A stretch of 64,000 nt of DNA from Parasedimentitalea marina (GTDB lineage Bacteria > Pseudomonadota > Alphaproteobacteria > Rhodobacterales > Rhodobacteraceae), in assembly GCF_004006175.1 (NCBI RefSeq), contig NZ_CP033219.1, forward strand, positions 4,030,001 to 4,094,000. Direction: 5' to 3'. This document shows positions 35,579 to 44,190 of the stretch, one piece after another. Made by a program: the position numbers and the translations under genes. Position 1 is the stretch's first letter. Each line of letters begins with the position of its first letter. The notes under the pieces were generated by a model. That model was not told where the DNA came from. It did not search any database and saw nothing but the letters and a program-made list of their open reading frames with translations.

Positions 35579-37160
35579 ACCGATAGCGGCCCAAGGCAAG
35601 GCGTCTTCACCTTTTGCGTACGGGGGGTTTGTACTCTTATGGACGGCCACGCTGATTTCAAACACAGGCACCTGGATGCACGAGGTCGGCGCGGGCTGGC
35701 TAATGACAACCCTGGATCCTGAACCAGCGATTGTGACACTAGTCCAGGCCGCCACCACTCTGCCAGTCTTCTGCTTTGCGCTCTTTGCCGGTGCACTGGC
35801 GGACCGACTGGACAAGAGACGCCTGCTTATTACAATAAATTTGGTGCTGACATTGATAATTTCGCTCCTCGCGTTGCTTGTTTGGCGAGAGGCGATGACG
35901 CCGACGTTGTTGATCCTCATCACTTTTGCCATTGGCACTGGGGCTGCCTTCATGGCGCCCGCCTGGCAGGCGGTCGTTCCTCAGCTTGTTCCACGCGAAA
36001 CCCTCAGATCGGCAATCGCGCTCAATTCCATGGGTATCAATATCAGCCGTGCTATCGGTCCCGCACTCGCGGGCGTGCTGATCGCGGGCTTCGGTCTGGC
36101 GTCACCTTTTGCCGTCAACGTGATCAGCCATCTGGCAATTGTTGCCGCCCTTGTGGCATGGCGGCCTGACCCGAAACCGCTACACAGCAGTCACAACAGC
36201 ATAGTTGCCGACATGGCAACCGGCCTACGTCACGTGCGGTATAACTCTGCAATGCTGGCCACGTCAGTTCGAGCAATGGGCTTTTTCTTGTTCGCTTCCG
36301 CCTATTGGTCGCTCCTGCCCCTAATTGCTCATGGAGCCGATAGCGGTGGATCCAAGCTCTACGGCATGCTGATGGCCCTGATTGGCGCTGGCGCAGTTTT
36401 TGGCGCACTGCTACTGCCACACCTGCAAAAGCGTATTTCTTCGGACCAGACGGTACGCTTCGGGACGGCGGGCACTGCTACCGCGATGCTGGCCATGGCC
36501 TTGTCGTCTAGTGCGGCGACCCTGATGTTCGCAGCCTTCCTTGGCGGACTGTCATGGATTGCGGTCCTCACCTCGTTCAATGTCTCCGCTCAGACAGCTC
36601 TGCCTGACTGGGTTCGCGCCAGAGGGCTGGCGGTGTATCTGATGGTTTTCTTCGGCGCCATGGCGCTCGGATCAGTAACTTGGGGACAATTGGCTACGCT
36701 GACGTCGATCCCTACAGTACTGTTGTTCGCGGCGGCTGGGCTTTTGATCGGCATTCCACTCACCCGCCGTTTCATCATTGGTCAGGGTGAGACTCTGGAC
36801 TTCACTCCAGCCTCGGCCTGGCCATTGGCCCCCACTTTTGGCAATGAAGATCCAGAAGACCGCGCTGCCAGGGTGACCGTCGAATACCGGATTGCAGCAA
36901 CCGACCGTGAGGTATTTCTCACCAAGCTCCGCATCTTTTCAAAGGAGCGTCTTCGAGACGGTGCAACACGGTGGGAGCTGCACCAAAACGTCGAAAATCC
37001 CGAGTTCTGGGTCGAGAATTTCTACCTGTCGAGTTGGAGTGAACACTTGGAGCAACATGATCGCGTGACCCGATCGGATATCGACCTACAACAAGAGCTT
37101 CGCGCGTTGGACAATCGCGAAGACGGCCCCGTCGTACGACACTATCTCAGAGCGAAGTGA
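35562..37160 (+). CDS. MFS exporter of the EntS-like MFS_3 family with C-terminal ABM-like domain
   Basis: 532 residues. Twelve membrane helices to about residue 415 with the family motif ALADRLDKRRLLI after helix 2, then about 100 soluble residues (VTVEYRIAATDREVFLTKLR and ELHQNVENPEFWVENFYLSS) resembling an antibiotic-biosynthesis-monooxygenase-like domain. That combination is typical of MFS_3. Probably exports a toxic compound or conjugate. The start at 35562 replaces a longer frame that reads through the GNAT gene. Overlaps GNAT by 17 bases. Confidence 0.87.
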   Translation: MSSRDEPIAAQGKASSPFAYGGFVLLWTATLISNTGTWMHEVGAGWLMTTLDPEPAIVTLVQAATTLPVFCFALFAGALADRLDKRRLLITINLVLTLIISLLALLVWREAMTPTLLILITFAIGTGAAFMAPAWQAVVPQLVPRETLRSAIALNSMGINISRAIGPALAGVLIAGFGLASPFAVNVISHLAIVAALVAWRPDPKPLHSSHNSIVADMATGLRHVRYNSAMLATSVRAMGFFLFASAYWSLLPLIAHGADSGGSKLYGMLMALIGAGAVFGALLLPHLQKRISSDQTVRFGTAGTATAMLAMALSSSAATLMFAAFLGGLSWIAVLTSFNVSAQTALPDWVRARGLAVYLMVFFGAMALGSVTWGQLATLTSIPTVLLFAAAGLLIGIPLTRRFIIGQGETLDFTPASAWPLAPTFGNEDPEDRAARVTVEYRIAATDREVFLTKLRIFSKERLRDGATRWELHQNVENPEFWVENFYLSSWSEHLEQHDRVTRSDIDLQQELRALDNREDGPVVRHYLRAK

Positions 37161-37676
37161 ATTTCAGGAGTTTCCAAGGGGCAGAGTATCCTGATTGTTG
37201 GGGCGTCGGGAGCCGTTGGACTGAAGGCTGTACAGCTGGCAACGCATTTCGGCGCACAAGTTTCCGGCATTGCTGCAGACGACAAGCCGGAAACTGTTCG
37301 CCAAGCCGATGCCATATCGGTCCAGCTTCGTTGGCATCTCGACGTTGTCATTGATGTTATGGCGGAAAAGGTTTGACCTGACCTAATCCGCGCCTTGAAT
37401 CCAGGGCGGCATTACGTTGTGTCTGGAGCTATCGCCGGTCTGATTGTTGAGGAGGGTTTGCAGGAAATTAATCTAACCGACATCCCCATTCACGGCTGTT
37501 CACTAATCTTGCGCGAAGTATTCTCAGACCTAGTCGATTTGATGATCGAAAGATGGGTAAAAGCCAACTATCGCCAAAACGTATCGATTGAGCGACATCG
37601 CCCGGGCTCAGGCGGATTTTCAGTTCAAGAGTATCGCTGGTATGTTGATCCTTTTACTGTCAGGCAACTTCAATAG
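37160..37676 (+). pseudogene. broken zinc-type alcohol dehydrogenase/quinone reductase gene
   Basis: Begins mid-protein: SKGQSILIVGASGAVGLKAV is the Rossmann glycine loop of medium-chain dehydrogenases. The frame hits TGA at 37376, where homologues have Trp (EKVWPDL), and then continues as LIRALNPGRHYVVSGAIAGL and INLTDIPIHGCSLI. The catalytic N-terminal half is absent, and the final 40 residues do not match. A 5'-truncated, stop-containing remnant directly behind the MFS gene; it would once have fitted the quinone theme. Confidence 0.75.
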
Positions 37677-37849
37677 TGAAATTAGCAGGTAGATTCTGCC
37701 TTTGTTAGAAAAGCTGTACTACCCAAGTTTCTTACATCCAAATTTTCAGTTGTAGCGCAACAATCGGCCATTGGGATCAGAGTGGTCCTCCGACGGCGCT
37801 GCGGACTATCGTGGCTTGGTCATCAACGGCAGAACCTAATCAGCACAGA

Positions 37850-38911
37850 TCATAGCCACCGGTTAAGTTCGTCGGTGTAGTTGCAAGTTTCACCTATGGA
37901 ATCTCGAACCCAATCTGAATTGTAGTAGGTATCCATGTATCGATCACCGCTATCACACATAATCGACACGATCGATCCACTTTTGCCCTCCCTCATCATA
38001 TCTCTTGCAACACTCAGGGCGCCCCAAAGGTTTGTCCCGGTCGACGCGCCAGCTTTGCGGCCAATAAGTTTTTCGAGCCAAAGTATGGTTGCGACGCTGG
38101 CTGCATCGGGCACCTTCATCATTGCGTCGATGACATCAGGCTGAAAAGACTTCTCAACTTGGGGTCTTCCAATCCCTTCAATTCGACTTGAAAAGTTATT
38201 CCGCAGGTCTGGTTCTTTTTGAACGAAACTGTCATAAAAAACAGAGTTTTCAGGATCAACGACGATCAGACGTGTATCAAAGCCTCGGTACCGAATGTAA
38301 CGTCCAAGGGTCGCTGAAGTCCCCCCTGTTCCCGCACTCATAACAAGAGTGTGTGGTATCGGGTAAGGCTCTTTTTTCATCTGCAAAAAGATGCTTTCTG
38401 CAATGTTGTTGTTGCCGCGCCAATCCGTAGCCCGTTCAGCAAACATGAATTGATTCATGAAGTAACCACCAGTTTGCTCGGCCAAAGTAACAGCCGCATC
38501 GTGCATTTGTGGAGCGTTATCCACAAAGTGACATTGACCACCAAACAGGGTGATCTTATCGATTTTGCTCTGGGCAGTGCTGCGCGGCATGACAGCAATA
38601 AACGGCAGGCCAAGCATTCGCGCAAAATAGGCCTCGGAAACAGCCGTGCTACCAGAGGATGCCTCTATGATGGTCGTCATGTCGCTAAGCTTGCCGTTGC
38701 ACAAAGCATAAAGAAATAACGAGCGAGCGAGGCGATGCTTCAAGCTCCCTGTTGGATGAGTGCTTTCATCCTTGAGGTAAATATCGACGTTTTTTAGCTT
38801 GGGGATTTCCAGCTTGAAAAGATGCGTATCTGTAGAGCGCTGATAGTCGGCTTCAATTTTTCTAACAGCCTCAGAAACCCATAGATTCATTTGAATTTTC
38901 CTCACCTTCAA
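37850..38911 (-). CDS. PLP-dependent cysteine synthase-like enzyme (Cds1-type)
   Basis: 353 residues of the fold-II PLP family. The PLP lysine is Lys58 (THPTGSLKHR), followed by the substrate loop EASSGSTAVSEAYFARMLGL and the phosphate loop SAGTGGTSATLGRYIRYRG. A late SIVSIMCDSGDRYMDTYY segment matches the Cds1 (Rv3684-like) cysteine desulfhydrase branch rather than CysK. Expected reaction: cysteine to pyruvate, ammonia and sulfide, or the reverse. The second ATG at 38890 is a possible start. On the strand opposite to the cargo operons and separate from them. Confidence 0.85.
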   Translation of the reverse strand: MKVRKIQMNLWVSEAVRKIEADYQRSTDTHLFKLEIPKLKNVDIYLKDESTHPTGSLKHRLARSLFLYALCNGKLSDMTTIIEASSGSTAVSEAYFARMLGLPFIAVMPRSTAQSKIDKITLFGGQCHFVDNAPQMHDAAVTLAEQTGGYFMNQFMFAERATDWRGNNNIAESIFLQMKKEPYPIPHTLVMSAGTGGTSATLGRYIRYRGFDTRLIVVDPENSVFYDSFVQKEPDLRNNFSSRIEGIGRPQVEKSFQPDVIDAMMKVPDAASVATILWLEKLIGRKAGASTGTNLWGALSVARDMMREGKSGSIVSIMCDSGDRYMDTYYNSDWVRDSIGETCNYTDELNRWL

Positions 38912-39555
38912 TTACTAGACATAATATCAGATTGCGTCCTACACTCAAACTCTTACTCGCAGCGGGAAATTTTTCAGAGCATAACTAGTAATCAGTTTTA
39001 CGGGACATTCTTGAAATAAAATCTGTCAGCGACCTGTAATTTCACGTTAGTATTTTGATTGCAACATGCATGAACTGCTGGTTTTCACACCGCGCAGCGG
39101 AACCGAGAATGATGCGTTCACGGCGATCTTCGTACTGCAAGCGCACGCAGCGAATAATCTCGTTGTCTCTTATGGGCTCCTAACGGCTGCTCGCTGCGCA
39201 TCGCGCGGACGTCTGCTATCGGGAAGCAGTCAAGACTTTGCAAAGGGTGCTTTCTGCGCACAGCCGCCGTTGGTGGTGATCGCGCCTAATGGCCTGTTCC
39301 AGCCCAAAGCGGTCATGGTCTCAAACTTGCCCAGCAGCAAAAGCAGTCATTCAAATTCGGTTGACTAAAGGTCCGCTGAACGGACAAAGTGACCTTTCGC
39401 TGCGGCTGCGCCAAGGTCTGCTTTGGCGAAACTAAAGGCGGGATAAGCGCTAGATTTTGCCAGGTTGATGGAGGAGTTAGGCTTCCTCTATAAACCTTGC
39501 TTGAGCAGCAGCTTGCTACTTCGCAATGGTTTATAGAGGTTAGGTCTCACCGAGA
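38912..39555. other. intergenic with island repeat A copy 2
   Basis: 644 bases. The left part (to about 39060) is A+T rich and upstream of the cysteine synthase-like gene, so may hold its promoter. From 39261 to 39384 lies repeat A. Open frames such as 39066-39368 consist of the repeat and are not genes. Near 39400-39545 a 'cctctataaacc' segment recurs inverted (39484-39495 and 39529-39540) and could form a hairpin. Confidence 0.5.
39261..39384. repeat. dispersed island repeat A, copy 2
   Basis: Partner of 19937-20060; most bases are the same from agcccaaagcggtcatggtc to ggttgactaaaggtccgctg. Its first 50 bases and the stretch to its left also match 41030-41110. Confidence 0.78.
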
Positions 39556-40515
39556 TCAGTCCTTAGGCCGTGTCCGATCAAGTTCCGGCGTAATTGAAAT
39601 AAACTCGGCGTCATCGCCTTCAGGCAGTTTAAAGGGGCCATTTTCCCAATCCCCTGCTTTCCAGTCTTCTTTAGCCTGCTCGATCCGGTCTTTTGACGAA
39701 GATACAAAATTCCACCAGATGTACCGCTTTTCATTCATTGTGGCGCCACCAAGCGCCATGAGACGCGCACCTTGTGGTCCGGCCTTGAGTGAAATGCGGT
39801 CGCCGGGGCGGAACACCATCATGCGGCCAGCCTCAAAGATGTCACCCGCAACTTCGACACTGCCTTCGGTCACATACACACCGCGATCCTCGTGGTTGTC
39901 GGGCAATGGGAAGGCACGGCCTGCTTCTAGTACGACATCAAGGTAGAATGTTTCTGAATGCATTGTGACAGGGCTGACCTCCCCGAACGCGTTCCCCAAA
40001 ATCAAACGCGCTGTGGTGCCAGTGTCGATGATAACGGGCAGGGCACCTTCTTTGTGGTGTTCAAAGTCCGGTTCCACTTCTTCTTTGTCTTCGGGCAGCG
40101 CGATCCATGTTTGAATGCCAAACAGTTTGTTGCGCTTGGCGCGTGTCTCGTCGCTGGTCCGCTCTGAGTGGGTGACGCCTTTGCCTGCCGTCATCCAGTT
40201 GACCTCACCGGGGTAGATCATCTGATGTGTACCGATGCTGTCGCGATGTTCAAATTCGCCGTCGTAAAGATAGGTGACAGTTCCCAGGCCGATGTGGGGA
40301 TGGGGACGTACGTCAATGCCGCCTTCGTCGATGAACTCAGCCGGGCCCATCTGATCAAAGAAAATAAACGGGCCGACCATCTGCCGGTCTGGTGATGGCA
40401 GTGCGCGGCGCACATCAAAGCCGCCGATATCGCGGGCACGCGGTATAATCAGTGTTTCGATGCTATTGGCATCGGATGCGGGACATTCGGGGTTCTGCGT
40501 TGGATTCCAGCTCAT
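39556..40515 (-). CDS. pirin family protein
   Basis: 319 residues, full-length bicupin pirin. First cupin with FIFFDQMGPAEF and VRPHPHIGLGTVTYLYDGEF, then GKGVTHSER; the C-terminal cupin follows from about 185. Metal-binding His residues of the first cupin are intact. Different subfamily from the pirin at 26298. Ends in an acidic tail. A stump of another pirin lies just upstream (40578), which suggests pirin genes were clustered here before IS damage. Confidence 0.88.
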   Translation of the reverse strand: MSWNPTQNPECPASDANSIETLIIPRARDIGGFDVRRALPSPDRQMVGPFIFFDQMGPAEFIDEGGIDVRPHPHIGLGTVTYLYDGEFEHRDSIGTHQMIYPGEVNWMTAGKGVTHSERTSDETRAKRNKLFGIQTWIALPEDKEEVEPDFEHHKEGALPVIIDTGTTARLILGNAFGEVSPVTMHSETFYLDVVLEAGRAFPLPDNHEDRGVYVTEGSVEVAGDIFEAGRMMVFRPGDRISLKAGPQGARLMALGGATMNEKRYIWWNFVSSSKDRIEQAKEDWKAGDWENGPFKLPEGDDAEFISITPELDRTRPKD

Positions 40516-40577
40516 GACATTGATCCTTCATTAGGAGACGGTACTGGCGACCCAAATGGCCGCCAGTGATGAGATAT

Positions 40578-40705
40578 TTAGGGCGCGAGGTTAAAGAACA
40601 AGAACTCAGCGTCGTGGCCTTGATCGAAGGTCAATGTGCCGGATCCATCAATCGCGAGCCCGTCACCTTTGCCCAAGACAACCCCGTTCACAAGGACGGA
40701 CGCTC
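40578..40705 (-). pseudogene. C-terminal stump of a pirin gene cut by an IS remnant
   Basis: About 42 codons read ASVLVNGVVLGKGDGLAIDG-SGTLTFDQGHDAEFLFFNLAP, the last strands of a YhaK-type pirin ('GDGlai...l.f....daEfLlFdL'). Upstream of about 40705 the reading passes into IS sequence in a different frame, so the 5' three quarters of the gene is gone. Confidence 0.65.
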
Positions 40706-40965
40706 GGTCTCTTTCTGTAGTCGCTTCAGTTCCTTGAGTTGTTTCGTGCCCATTCCGCCATACTTCTTCTTTCAACGGTAATAGGTTTGTTCACTCACGC
40801 TGATCTATCGGATCGCATCAATCCGGGGCATGGCTTGCCCCATCAGAACTTCAACCTGCCGTAACTTCACGACAATCTCTTCCGGCTTGGGTCTCTTAAT
40901 GGCCATACTTGGCCCTCCGCTTTCCTAACTATAGGGGCGGACCACTTCAAAGGGGGAGGCTCAGC
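40706..40965 (-). mobile_element. IS3-family remnant (orfA N-terminal part)
   Basis: Minus strand from ATG at 40906: MAIKRPKPEEIVVKLRQVEV, then a stop (TGA/TAG) and ISVSEQTYYR with another stop and KKKYGGMGTKQLKELKRLQK. This is the helix-turn-helix start of IS3-type OrfA ('SEQTfYRWkkKYGGmg...LkrLk'). The usual Trp after YR is a stop here. The terminal sequence tgagcctccccctttgaag at 40964-40946 (minus strand) resembles an IS end. Only one end and part of orfA remain; OrfB is absent. Confidence 0.7.
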
Positions 40966-41029
40966 ATGTCCCAAACTTTGCAAAATACGCAATTTGCGCA
41001 AAGCTGCCGTCGACGCCAAAACCCCAGCT

Positions 41030-41110
41030 TGCAAAGCCTGTTTCCTGCGCAAAGCGGCCGCTAGTGGTGATCGCGTCTAATGGCAGGTTCCAGCCCGAAG
41101 CGGACCCACG
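41030..41110. repeat. dispersed island repeat A, partial copy 3
   Basis: tagtggtgatcgcgtctaat and the following ccagcccgaagcgga match copies 1 and 2; the match stops at about 41110. It lies in the 292-base gap 40966-41257, otherwise free of genes, next to two further short CTTTGC/GCGCAAAG-type stretches. Confidence 0.65.
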
Positions 41111-41257
41111 GTCGTCTATGCTAATTTGCGACAGCAGACCTTCGCTGCGCAGGTCGCGAGTTCACAGAATGCGGACAAAACTGCCGTTCGATCCACAGGT
41201 CCGGAGGTTTGCTTCCAGTTAATCAGAAAGTACCCTGGAGACATAGGACCGGTATGA

Positions 41258-42448
41258 TTACAGCTGTAAGCTGTCCAGAAAAAACCGAACTTCATGCATC
41301 ATCGTGGTCCATGTTTTCTCTTGAGGGAGCGGGACGTGGTTCCTGCTTTCCAGCGAAACGTATCTTGCGCCCTCGATTTCACTTGCGAGTATTCGTCCCT
41401 GTTCGACAGGCTGCATCGCGTCTGAGATCGCATGAATGACCAGCGTGGGCGCGCGAATGGACACCAATACTTCTGAGACATCAAACCGGTCAATTATTTG
41501 TCTCAAACGAGCTGCATTTTCCGGCGATATCGTTTCAGTTTGCATTTTCACAAAGCTGGCCAATTGCGCGGGCGTGGCATCCGGCATGAACAGGGTCGAG
41601 AACGCATTTACAAATGGGCTGTCCGCTTTACCCCAACCCGCCCTGATGAGGCCCAAAATAGTTTCTTCATCAATGTCGCCCTGTGCCGCTTCGCGCAATG
41701 CGCGTCCCTTTACATACCCGCCATACAAAACCAATCCGCTGACCCGTTCAGGATACTTTTGGGCAAAGCGGATAGCGACCGGGACGGCTTGCGACGCTGC
41801 AAAGATCGGGAAACGATTCAAATTGTTGGCGTCAGCAACGGCCTTTAAGTCGTCGGCAAAGGCATCAATATCCGCGCCTTCAAGGTCGCGCGAGGACAGT
41901 CCCGTGCCCCTTTGATCGTAGCGGTAAAGCGTGTTTTTGCCATCGAGCGTTTCGATCAATGGCCTCCAGACGGGGCTGTGCCAATCGAGCTCCAAGTGCG
42001 AAAGCCAATGGGCGACCCGGACCAATGGCGGGCCGTTCCCGCTTTTGGAGAACGCAATTCTTGCACCGAGAGAGGATCGGGTGAATTTAATGTTTTGCGT
42101 ATCAGAGTGCGCAAGATCAAGCGTTTGCGCCGCGGCTGTGGCTGCCCTCACTTCGACATTCAGTTGAAAACCTCTGCCGTGGACTGTCTTGATAATGGCT
42201 TGCGCCCGCCCCGTGTCACCAACGGCCTTTCGGGCGGCGTTGATCCGTGCGCTGATCGTGGCGTCAGACACGCTTAACCCGTGCCAAACGGTTTTGACAA
42301 GATCATCCTTGGTCACCAACCGACCCTTCTGACCAACAAGACTCAATAACAGATCAAAGACCTGCGGTTCGAGGTGAACTGGCAGCCCATCGCACACAAA
42401 CAGGTGTTTTTCAGGATCGATCAAGCAGTTTGCGAATTCATATGCCAT
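41258..42448 (-). CDS. winged-helix DNA-binding domain fused to alpha/beta hydrolase
   Basis: 396 residues. Residues 1-100 are an OmpR/PhoB-type C-terminal winged helix (LEPQVFDLLLSLVGQKGRLV and IKTVHGRGFQL) without a receiver domain. Residues 125-396 are an alpha/beta hydrolase: LYRYDQRGTGLSS, nucleophile Ser in FAASQAVPVAI (not the standard GxSxG), Asp in HAISDAMQPV and His in ESRNHVPLPQ. Fusions of this kind are known but their regulation is not. The hydrolase may sense or turn over the signal. Divergent from the small gene at 42604. Confidence 0.85.
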   Translation of the reverse strand: MAYEFANCLIDPEKHLFVCDGLPVHLEPQVFDLLLSLVGQKGRLVTKDDLVKTVWHGLSVSDATISARINAARKAVGDTGRAQAIIKTVHGRGFQLNVEVRAATAAAQTLDLAHSDTQNIKFTRSSLGARIAFSKSGNGPPLVRVAHWLSHLELDWHSPVWRPLIETLDGKNTLYRYDQRGTGLSSRDLEGADIDAFADDLKAVADANNLNRFPIFAASQAVPVAIRFAQKYPERVSGLVLYGGYVKGRALREAAQGDIDEETILGLIRAGWGKADSPFVNAFSTLFMPDATPAQLASFVKMQTETISPENAARLRQIIDRFDVSEVLVSIRAPTLVIHAISDAMQPVEQGRILASEIEGARYVSLESRNHVPLPQEKTWTTMMHEVRFFLDSLQL

Positions 42449-42603
42449 GACACATAGAACGGCGAAACGGCGTCGATACTCAAGGACTTAAGGCCCAGGC
42501 AGGGCAGAAATATTGAAATGACAAGGAATTCTAAAGAGCCTCTTCAAGCCATGGCGACGCGATTGTAGTCCCTTGGTGCCAGGACAAATGAGGAGTTCTC
42601 GTC

Positions 42604-42786
42604 ATGCAACAATATGAAACGCCAGAGGTCAAATGCCGCCCTGATGGGTCAATCGATACTGCCCATTACATCAAAATCGGTCGTCAGGAACGTGCGGATC
42701 AGGCGCGTGCATTGGCCAAGGCGGCAATACCAAAGCGGCGCATCCTCTCATTGCCGTTTTGGTTTCTCAGAACTTCAGGGACCTGA
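42604..42786 (+). CDS. small conserved-looking protein, function unknown
   Basis: 60 residues, MQQYETPEVKCRPDGSIDTA at the start, then a basic helix (IGRQERADQARALAKAAIPK) and an aromatic end. A GAGGAG ribosome site lies 8 bases before the ATG. 'RPDGSIDtahY' recurs in my memory of small Rhodobacteraceae proteins encoded beside regulators, but I cannot give a family name. Divergent from the winged-helix hydrolase gene; the 155 bases between them probably hold both promoters. Confidence 0.5.
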   Translation: MQQYETPEVKCRPDGSIDTAHYIKIGRQERADQARALAKAAIPKRRILSLPFWFLRTSGT

Positions 42787-43379
42787 TGAGATCTTTCACA
42801 CAGTGTGCCGATTTGAGGATCAGGCCAGTTCTCGACTTTGAAATCGGCCCTGACCCCGGAAACCGAAAAGCGTCTTCACAGACAATTCTCCGGTTTCTGG
42901 GGAACTGACCATTTTGCCGATCGAACGTCGCGGCGGCTTTCACTCCTGCCCCAAGAATAACGACTGAATGATGTCATTGGGAGACCCAAAGCGGACCTTC
43001 TCCCACTTTGCAGCACTGATTAAAGTGGGCTCTCACCCGGCTTTCGCCGCACGCGACTCGAAAGGCCGCTGTCGGGAAACGGGCCAAACTTTGCAAAGGT
43101 AGCAATCTGCGCATTGCTGCCGTTGGTGCACGCGGCAGCGAATGCCCGCAATCCGCCTTTCCTGCCAGAGACGCAGAGCTTGCCAGCATTGTGATCTCCT
43201 CGTTTTGTGGTCGGTGCGTGCCGCTATAAAAACGGTCAACCATCAGTTCTTTCAAGAGAGGTGCCGCCCTCATTCCAGCTGGCCGGGAAGGGGCGGTGCC
43301 ATGTTGCATCAAGACTAATTCATTTGGTTAAAAGGTGTTGCCACGCGATATCCCTCAATGAACCGGCGCTCGCCAACAC
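42787..43379. other. intergenic, fragments of repeat-like sequence
   Basis: 593 bases without a credible gene. Around 42990-43125 there are short stretches akin to the island repeat family (cccaaagcggacc, aaactttgcaaaggtagcaa, gctgccgttggtg). No terminator or RNA gene seen. Confidence 0.5.
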
Positions 43380-43895
43380 TCAGGAATTTCCGGCCTGTCT
43401 CCGCCATGCTGCCCAACGCTTTCTCTGAGCCGCCGCGATGCGCTCCCGCCCTTCTTTCGTCTTTGGGCCGGTAGACATGCCGCCATGGAATTTGCAGCGT
43501 TTTCGGCCGGGTTCCGGCATCAGCTTGCAGAGATGACCCCTGCGAGTTTCTGCCAGACATGGCCTGTCTGGTTGGGATAGCTTTGCCAGGGCGCGAGCGA
43601 ATTCAAGCTCGCTTTGCCGGTCACGGGCCTCTTGCAGGTGGTCCTCGGTTTGTAATACCCCATCCCCGCGCGAGCACGAATTGGTTTCGAAACGCTTCAA
43701 AACCTCTATTCCCAGCACCTCCAACATCCTCGCAGTAACGCCCCTGAAGTATTTGATCGGGTTAGATCTGGCTTCGCGCCGCGAAATGGCATCTCTGCTG
43801 CAACCTATCATCTGACCCATGCGGGTTTGCGATATTTTCTGCGCCCGGCGATGGGCCTTCAGCTCAGGTCCGGTGATGCTGTGCAGTTTGATCAT
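43380..43895 (-). CDS. helix-turn-helix protein with C-terminal HGG motif
   Basis: 171 residues from the ATG at 43895, which overlaps the stop of the preceding 40-residue gene (ATGA). Residues 8-60 are an XRE/Cro-like helix-turn-helix (KAHRRAQKISQTRMGQMIGC with SRDAISRREAR). The C-terminus has CxxxxxRGHLCKLMPEPGRKRC, then FHGGMSTGPKTKEGRERIAA and QRKRWAAWR: the HGGxSTGPKT motif seen in phage and island proteins of alphaproteobacteria, with a Cys/His set likely to bind zinc. Probably a regulator or a replication accessory protein of the island. Part of it is duplicated at 19878-19936. Confidence 0.75.
   Translation of the reverse strand: MIKLHSITGPELKAHRRAQKISQTRMGQMIGCSRDAISRREARSNPIKYFRGVTARMLEVLGIEVLKRFETNSCSRGDGVLQTEDHLQEARDRQSELEFARALAKLSQPDRPCLAETRRGHLCKLMPEPGRKRCKFHGGMSTGPKTKEGRERIAAAQRKRWAAWRRQAGNS
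43665..43723. repeat. 59-base segment duplicated at the left end of the island
   Basis: Coding for LEVLGIEVLKRFETNSCSRG of the helix-turn-helix/HGG protein. The other copy is 19878-19936. Confidence 0.75.
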
Positions 43896-44014
43896 GTCCT
43901 CAGTGCCTTTCTTCGCTCCTGTACCGCATGCTTCCGGCATCTTTTACAAAAATACCGCGCGTCCGCTCGGCGACACCAGATGAGATTGCCAGGGGACAAA
44001 TAATTTTGGGGCAT
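43892..44014 (-). CDS. 40-residue Cys-containing small protein
   Basis: MPQNYLSPGNLIWCRRADAR, then FCKRCRKHAVQERRKALRT: three Cys and a His in a basic context, like half a zinc finger. Too short for standard ORF calling, but its TGA overlaps the ATG of the helix-turn-helix/HGG gene, and it lies where the longer frame (to 44287) is clearly non-coding low-complexity sequence. Probably a DNA- or RNA-binding accessory protein of the island. Confidence 0.5.
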   Translation of the reverse strand: MPQNYLSPGNLIWCRRADARYFCKRCRKHAVQERRKALRT

Positions 44015-44081
44015 TGAGACCACCTGAGAACCGTTGAGACCCAGAGCAATCTGCGACACCACCACAGCGCTAAGGTGTGGC

Positions 44082-44166
44082 GCGCCACCCCCACCCACCG
44101 CCCCCGTAGGGGGTGGGGGTGGGGGCGCACCTATTTTGTTTGCTATTGTGACACCCTGTGACACCC
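44082..44166. other. G/C-run hairpin and tandem 10-mers; possible replication or control element
   Basis: 44082-44105 and 44109-44128 are inverted arms made of C5/G5 runs with a 3-base loop; the right arm is GGGGGTGGGGGTGGGGG. Just right of it TGTGACACCC occurs twice in tandem (44147-44156 and 44157-44166). It lies in the 176-base gap between the RepA-like ATPase stop and the 40-residue gene. It could be a terminator, a G-quadruplex or an origin-like element. Confidence 0.5.
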
Positions 44167-44190
44167 CTACGTTTGAGGTGGTGGCGCATC

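Noticed and set aside
39066..39368. 100-codon frame in the repeat region
   Set aside because: Made largely of repeat A, which is also non-coding in its other copies.
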